DNA of 64,000 nt, taken from the NCBI GenBank assembly GCA_947359465.1, contig OX375878.1, forward strand, positions 81,137,627 to 81,201,626. The letters are read 5' to 3'. The translations under genes and the position numbers were made by a program. The notes below the pieces were generated by a model that was given only the letters and a program-made list of their open reading frames with translations, was not told the DNA's origin and made no database searches. This DNA is from Metellina segmentata. Lineage: Eukaryota > Arthropoda > Arachnida > Araneae > Tetragnathidae. Shown here in pieces: positions 59,890 to 64,000 of this stretch. The stretch's first letter is position 1. Every line of letters begins with the position of its first letter.

Positions 59890-60223
59890 CCTTTACGCTG
59901 CAGTGCTTAGACTTTTTCAGTCGTCTCACAGAACGGCTCGTTGGCTTGACTGTGAGCCCCCTTACCTGATTACCAAACTTGACCGATAGGGCCATGAGTG
60001 GCATTACGCTTTCCTTTCATAGTATTGTGTGGCGTGAGAAGAGATATCATCGAAAAAAAGAAGGGACCCTTCAGAAGGCCAGTTGCTGACAGCTCGTAAA
60101 TGGTGATCGATGCCAGCAGTCACTTAAAAGGGGATAACATCCACAGTACACATATTTATATCATGCCACTGGTGTAAACGAAATTTTAGTGGTAACAATT
60201 GTTTACCTGCCACAGCGTAAAGG
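59890..60223. mobile_element. piggyBac-type MITE (334 bp)
   Basis: Flanked by TTAA (59886-59889 and 60224-60227). Ends are CCTTTACGCTG on both sides, identical over 11 bp, and the adjacent 'cagtg/tggca' differ. Its ends are unlike those of the 27102-29264 piggyBac, so it belongs to another subfamily. No coding. Confidence 0.8.
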
Positions 60224-60792
60224 TTAATAAACATTGTTTTTGAACTTCAAAACAAGATATTTTTTGATAACTGAACATTAATTTATTTTGAAGTAAAAAA
60301 TGCACAAAATATTTTATTTCTTGTACATCAATTAATATCCAAGATTAAGCTTGATGCATATAAATTGTAAATGTTTGCGTATTGATATTTTGATTAAAAA
60401 TATCACCAAACCAGTGACAACAGCTGTCTGAAATCAAGTACAAAAGAATGGTATTGTCTTACCTTGCTTTTTCTGGAACTATTAATATTGCCTTATTTGA
60501 TGGAATTGTCGCTAATTGTGTACTTGCTTTATATTTTTAAGAACTGAAAAAATTAAATTGGTAATATTTCACCTCTCCTGTAGTGCAGAAATATTATTTT
60601 CACAAAGAATACTGGTTTCTTTTGAAAAACCCAAAATTATTTGCTTTAGTATGTGATTTGCATTGGAATCTTTAAAAATAAATTGCTTAGAAGGGGGTTA
60701 ACAAAGAAAACTTTTTGAATTTATCAGTTTTATTTTATCTTTTATTATCCAATCAAACTTAATTAAACAAATGTAGAGTTTATTACTCAATA
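60224..60792. other. No feature recognised
   Basis: AT-rich intronic sequence. Confidence 0.4.
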
Positions 60793-61295
60793 CTATCAGG
60801 CCAGTACGGCGTTACCCATGACAGTTCGAGTCCTTACTGATACCGAAAACAGGAAAAAGAAAAAAAAACAATAATTTTAAGAAAGACTCGCCACCTCCCG
60901 ACATGACACGGGCATGTCGCCTGAGGTATTGATCTGGTGTAAAATTTTCTGCAGGTTTCCAAATCTGTTGAAATTTCCACTGTATCTTTAATGATTGCTA
61001 AGATAGAAACTTGAACTAAAGAATAAAAAGAAATAAATGCCAGTCAATAATTTTATTTGTTTCACTTCTCTGGAATCGTTTTTCAGGAAATGAAAGGGAA
61101 AAAAAATAAATTTAGAATATGATCTCCACATTTGCCATTCTAAGGAAAACATAATAAATTAAAAACCTAGATTAAATTTTAAAATTCGTTTAAAATTAGG
61201 ACTACCTGTGCGAAATTTCATTACTGTAAGTCCTATAGATTCTAAATATAGATTTGTCTGGACACCGCAAACACTTCCTTTCATAATAGTAGAGA
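60793..61295 (-). mobile_element. Helitron family B, copy 5 (internally deleted)
   Basis: Minus-strand 5' end TCTCTACTATTATGAAAG at 61295 flanked by A; 3' end CTAT-like at 60793 beside 'aggccagtacggcgttaccc'. Shorter than the other copies (503 bp) because of internal loss. Confidence 0.52.
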
Positions 61296-62226
61296 TTAAA
61301 ACATTAGCTAGATCTGTTATTTTATTCTGCAATATATGGATGCCAAAACTAAGCTGTTAAGCTATACAAGTTTATAGCCTAAATCGTGGATATCTGTTGT
61401 AGTAGGTAATAACTGCTGCATAAAATTACAGAAAAATAATGGTGTATGTGTTATAATGTGCTGTGTTTAGTGACTTGTCACTTTATTAAAGCCTATGATT
61501 ATGCTGTAGAATTATCATCATTTCTTGAGTGATGAACTCTTTGCACATTGTTGGTAATCAAATAGGGTGGCCACAACTTAAATAAAACTGTTCAGGAAAT
61601 AAAAATACAAGATTTAACTATATAAATATGACCATTTGATGAGATTAATGTTTTATATGTGGAAAACATTGTATTATATTACTGTATTGAAAAATTATAT
61701 ATGATCTTAAGTTAATTTAAAACATCAACAAGTTTCTACCAAGGGTAATTTATTTAGTTTTGAGAAAGGTACTTGTTGAGGTTTACAGGTGGTTTATCTT
61801 GTGTAGATATTCAGGAGGTTGAGTAAGATTTTAGGTACTGAATTTCTTAGTTGTATTTAACATTTGATTTCAATTTATAAATGTATGTGTCCTTTTTGAT
61901 GAGTTTGATAAAAGTATTTCACAGCCTGTTTTCTGAATTTCACAACTGCTTTTTTATGATAAGGATTTTACTCTCCATTCCAAGTATTTTTTATTTTTAA
62001 AATTGTTAAAAATATTTTTTTTTAAATTTTACAAAATGATGCTTTTTAAATATATTTATATTGAAAAGTAGGTTCTAAATGTACATATTCTACTAAAGTA
62101 CTTTTTTTTATATAGGTTTAAATTACATAAAAATGTTTGTTAAAATCCATTATGGATGGTATCACAATGAAACCATCTATTTTTAATTTAAAGGATTAAT
62201 AGACTTTATGTTAAAATGTTTTTTAG
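61296..62226 (+). other. End of coding intron 5
   Basis: AT-rich, closing with 'aaatgttttttag' at 62226. Nothing else recognised. Confidence 0.5.
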
Positions 62227-62365
62227 AAATCTTTATCAGCCATGTACTCCTCGTTGTCCTGTTGCGAAATTTCAAATCCCATGTATTCAATGCTCTATGT
62301 GTCTTTGTTTATTTCATCAAAATTGCGTCCCAAGAGTAGCGAAAGGATTAGGCTTCGCTTGTAAG
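62227..62365 (+). CDS. MBD gene, coding exon 6 (Cys-rich PHD-like segment), gene continues
   Basis: 139 bp, phase 2 in (TC+A makes Ser), phase 0 out at donor AAG|GTATGG. It codes NLYQPCTPRC, IPCIQCSMCLCLFHQNC and GLGFACK. The spacing C-x4-C, C-x2-C-x2-C-x-C-x3-H-x2-C looks like the first part of a PHD-type zinc finger. Remaining ligands would be in later exons outside the window. The gene has no stop codon here. Confidence 0.85.
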
Positions 62366-62452
62366 GTATGGAAGCTTTTATGAATTTTTTTATACTTTAA
62401 TTAGTGTAGTAAAATATTATAATGAGAGAAGAAATGCTTGAATCAGTTCATA

Positions 62453-63021
62453 TACACTATCCTACAATAATGGACTGGATGGCAGCGGATTTGCATAAAA
62501 TCCGACTACTTGTTTGGGGTGTTTTTCGAGCTGCTTGCGACCTTTGCATGTTGTTCCTGGTAAATTAAATGCTGACATCTACATGAAAATTTTGGACTAT
62601 CGGGTTCTTCCTTCGCTCTGGCAATTTTATGGAATGGACAAATGTTACTTTCAGGACAACAACTCTCTGTGTCATGTTGCAGCCTCTGTCAAGCAGTGGT
62701 ATCGAGATATGGATGTAAAACGTCTTCCCTGGCCTCCTCAGAGTCCCAACCTGAACCCCATAGAACATTAGTGGGACGAGTTAAAGCGATGCTTACAAAC
62801 CAGGGAACCACGTCTGGAATCTACAGCTGAGCTGGCGACATTTTGATAGCAGGAATGAACACAAATACCCATAGCTGTGTATCAAAACCTTGTTGAAAGT
62901 ATGCCCAGAAGGGCTGCTAGTGTAATTGTAGCACATGGGGACCATTCCCCTATTAAAGCATGTATTCCTTCCCTTATACCATCACATCTTGCTGTCTGGT
63001 CCATTATTCTAGGGTAGTGTA
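62453..63021 (+). mobile_element. Tc1-like element, internally deleted (569 bp)
   Basis: Ends TACACTATCCTACAATAATG and (minus strand) TACACTACCCTAGAATAATG, continuing GAC, flanked by TA on both sides (62451-62452, 63022-63023). Only the C-terminal half of the transposase is inside. It lies just downstream of exon 6, in the next intron. Confidence 0.82.
62505..62935 (+). pseudogene. Tc1-like transposase relic
   Basis: The frame shows VWGCFSSCLRPLHVV, LNADIYMKILDYRVLPS, then FQDNNSLCH with the second catalytic Asp and PPQSPNLNPIEH with the catalytic Glu, 35 residues apart by my count (34 in typical Tc1; one extra residue near DNNSLCH). A TAG follows IEH where Tc1 enzymes read IExxWDELK; WDELKRCLQ continues after it. 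A frame-changed tail, NLVESMPRRAASVIVAHG, ends the relic. The part with the first catalytic Asp and the DNA-binding domains is missing. Confidence 0.85.
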
Positions 63022-63425
63022 TACTGTTAGTTCATTATTTTAGCAACAATTGACTGATTTTTAACCAGCTGCAATGTCATTAAAAAATTTTGGTCTCAAT
63101 TTATATGGAAAGGTTAACATTTTTCAAGCAAGTTAAAAGAATGTACTAAAGATTCAGCTTAATATGTGCAAATTATAGAATGACAATATTTTTTCATGTG
63201 ATTATGTAAATTTCTAATTTGAATTTTACGATAAATAAAACACAATTCACGCATAACCTGCACAACTCAAGAAAATATCCTTTAGTTTTATTAATAAATT
63301 ATGCAGTGTGTAAGCTGTGTCCAACATTAAATAAAAAGGGTAATAATTTACAAATGATATTTTACACTTTCTTTTCTACTATCTAATGTGTGATAGATTT
63401 GGTATTTTTTGACAATCCTCTAGAA
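63022..63425. other. No feature recognised
   Basis: AT-rich, presumably intron of the MBD gene. Confidence 0.4.
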
Positions 63426-63952
63426 CAGGGCTCGAAATACCCGGGTGCACAGGTGCATTATGCACATGAAAATAGAATTGTGCACCTAATTTTTCCCGCT
63501 AGATGCACGCAGTGCACCTAACGTTAAAAAAAAAGGGTGAAACGTGTTATGTTATTTTGATGTTTGAACAAAATATTAATATTGACCTCTAGCTCTAAAA
63601 GAACGTAATTAAAATTCCTAAATACACACTATGTGAAAACAAAATAGCTGGGTCGTAACGGATTTATACAGGAGGAAGGTCTGCCACCAGAACTTTCCGA
63701 TGATCAAAACATTTGCTAGATGGCCCTGTTGAAGCGACTGTCGAGACATCCGTGCGCCGTAGAATTTAGATGTTTAAATATTTTTATTTACTATCTACTA
63801 CTAACCTATATAAACATACCCAAATGAAGTAGTTTACACTACATTAATGACCTTATATTAGGTCTTTTTTTTATGTGCACCTAAAATATAACATGTGTAC
63901 CTAATTTAAAAACTAAGGTGCACCTGCATCAAAAAATCTATTTCGAGGCCTG
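63426..63952. mobile_element. hAT-type MITE (527 bp)
   Basis: Ends CAGGGCTCGAAATA and (minus strand) CAGGCCTCGAAATA, 13/14. Perfect 8-bp duplications CTCTAGAA (63418-63425 and 63953-63960) fit the hAT target preference nTCTAGAn. 'gtgcacctaa'-type repeats occur near both ends. No coding. Confidence 0.92.
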
Positions 63953-64000
63953 CTCTAGAAGTGATAGCACCATGGAAAATGTAGTTACTAGTATTAAAAA

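Larger units (their letters stand above)
34667..62365 (+). other. MBD gene span (5' end uncertain, 3' end beyond window)
   Basis: Six coding exons with GT-AG boundaries and consistent phases (1, 1, 0, 1, 2, 0 leaving each exon) make 5814 coding bp, 1938 codons. Order: long disordered acidic/basic N-terminus, PIP-like motif, MBD at about residues 1637-1695, basic linker, Cys-rich segment. This is not the BAZ2/toutatis layout unless a DDT domain follows later. The product likely acts in chromatin, reading methylated DNA; the target genes and partners cannot be told. Confidence 0.85.

Overview
This window is eukaryotic nuclear DNA: AT-rich, with GT-AG introns, no operons and very many transposable elements (TEs). 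The element mix (miniature Helitrons with CTAG ends, piggyBac, hAT, mariner/Tc1/Tigger, a Mutator-like element, a tRNA-derived SINE) and a long MBD-domain gene with large TE-filled introns suggest an arthropod. A chelicerate, perhaps an orb-weaving spider, is my best guess, but this rests on the general look of the repeats and not on a search.

One host gene is clear. It runs on the + strand from a coding start at 34681 and leaves the window after an exon ending at 62365. Six coding exons (34681-39421, 41646-41816, 46557-46651, 48912-48939, 51344-51983, 62227-62365) join with matching phases to give 1938 codons with no stop. The product has a long disordered N-terminal region, a methyl-CpG-binding domain (MBD) split over exons 3-5, and a Cys-rich PHD-like segment in exon 6. 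A possible non-coding 5' exon lies at 30070-30193. It is probably a chromatin protein.

1-31 kb is a repeat landscape: Helitron copies at 10-1521, 7821-9204, 9420-9678 and 11425-11694; a satellite of about 14 copies of a ~214-bp unit at 1851-4870; a Mutator-like remnant at 5702-7572; a solo LTR at 9754-9976; a tRNA-SINE at 10151-10471; a hAT MITE with perfect 8-bp duplications at 12524-12799; a decayed piggyBac split by a PIF/Harbinger-like element (17660-20458); a Tigger-like element (21125-22727); a mariner relic (23770-24678); and a second Helitron family (24690-25694).

The best-preserved mobile element is a 2163-bp piggyBac at 27102-29264: TTAA target duplication, 16/17 matching ends and an intact 578-codon transposase with all catalytic aspartates. 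It sits inside an older hAT element (26266-29346). Three copies of a GGGTAT-N3-ATACCC palindrome lie near its ends and upstream of the transposase. It looks recent and possibly competent.

The introns of the MBD gene hold further elements: a hAT-like element nested in a mariner MITE (42592-44972), Helitrons, a hAT transposase relic (49159-49968), a TTAA-type MITE (59890-60223) and a Tc1 relic (62453-63021). A hAT MITE with a CTCTAGAA duplication closes the window. No rRNA, true tRNA gene or CRISPR array was seen.
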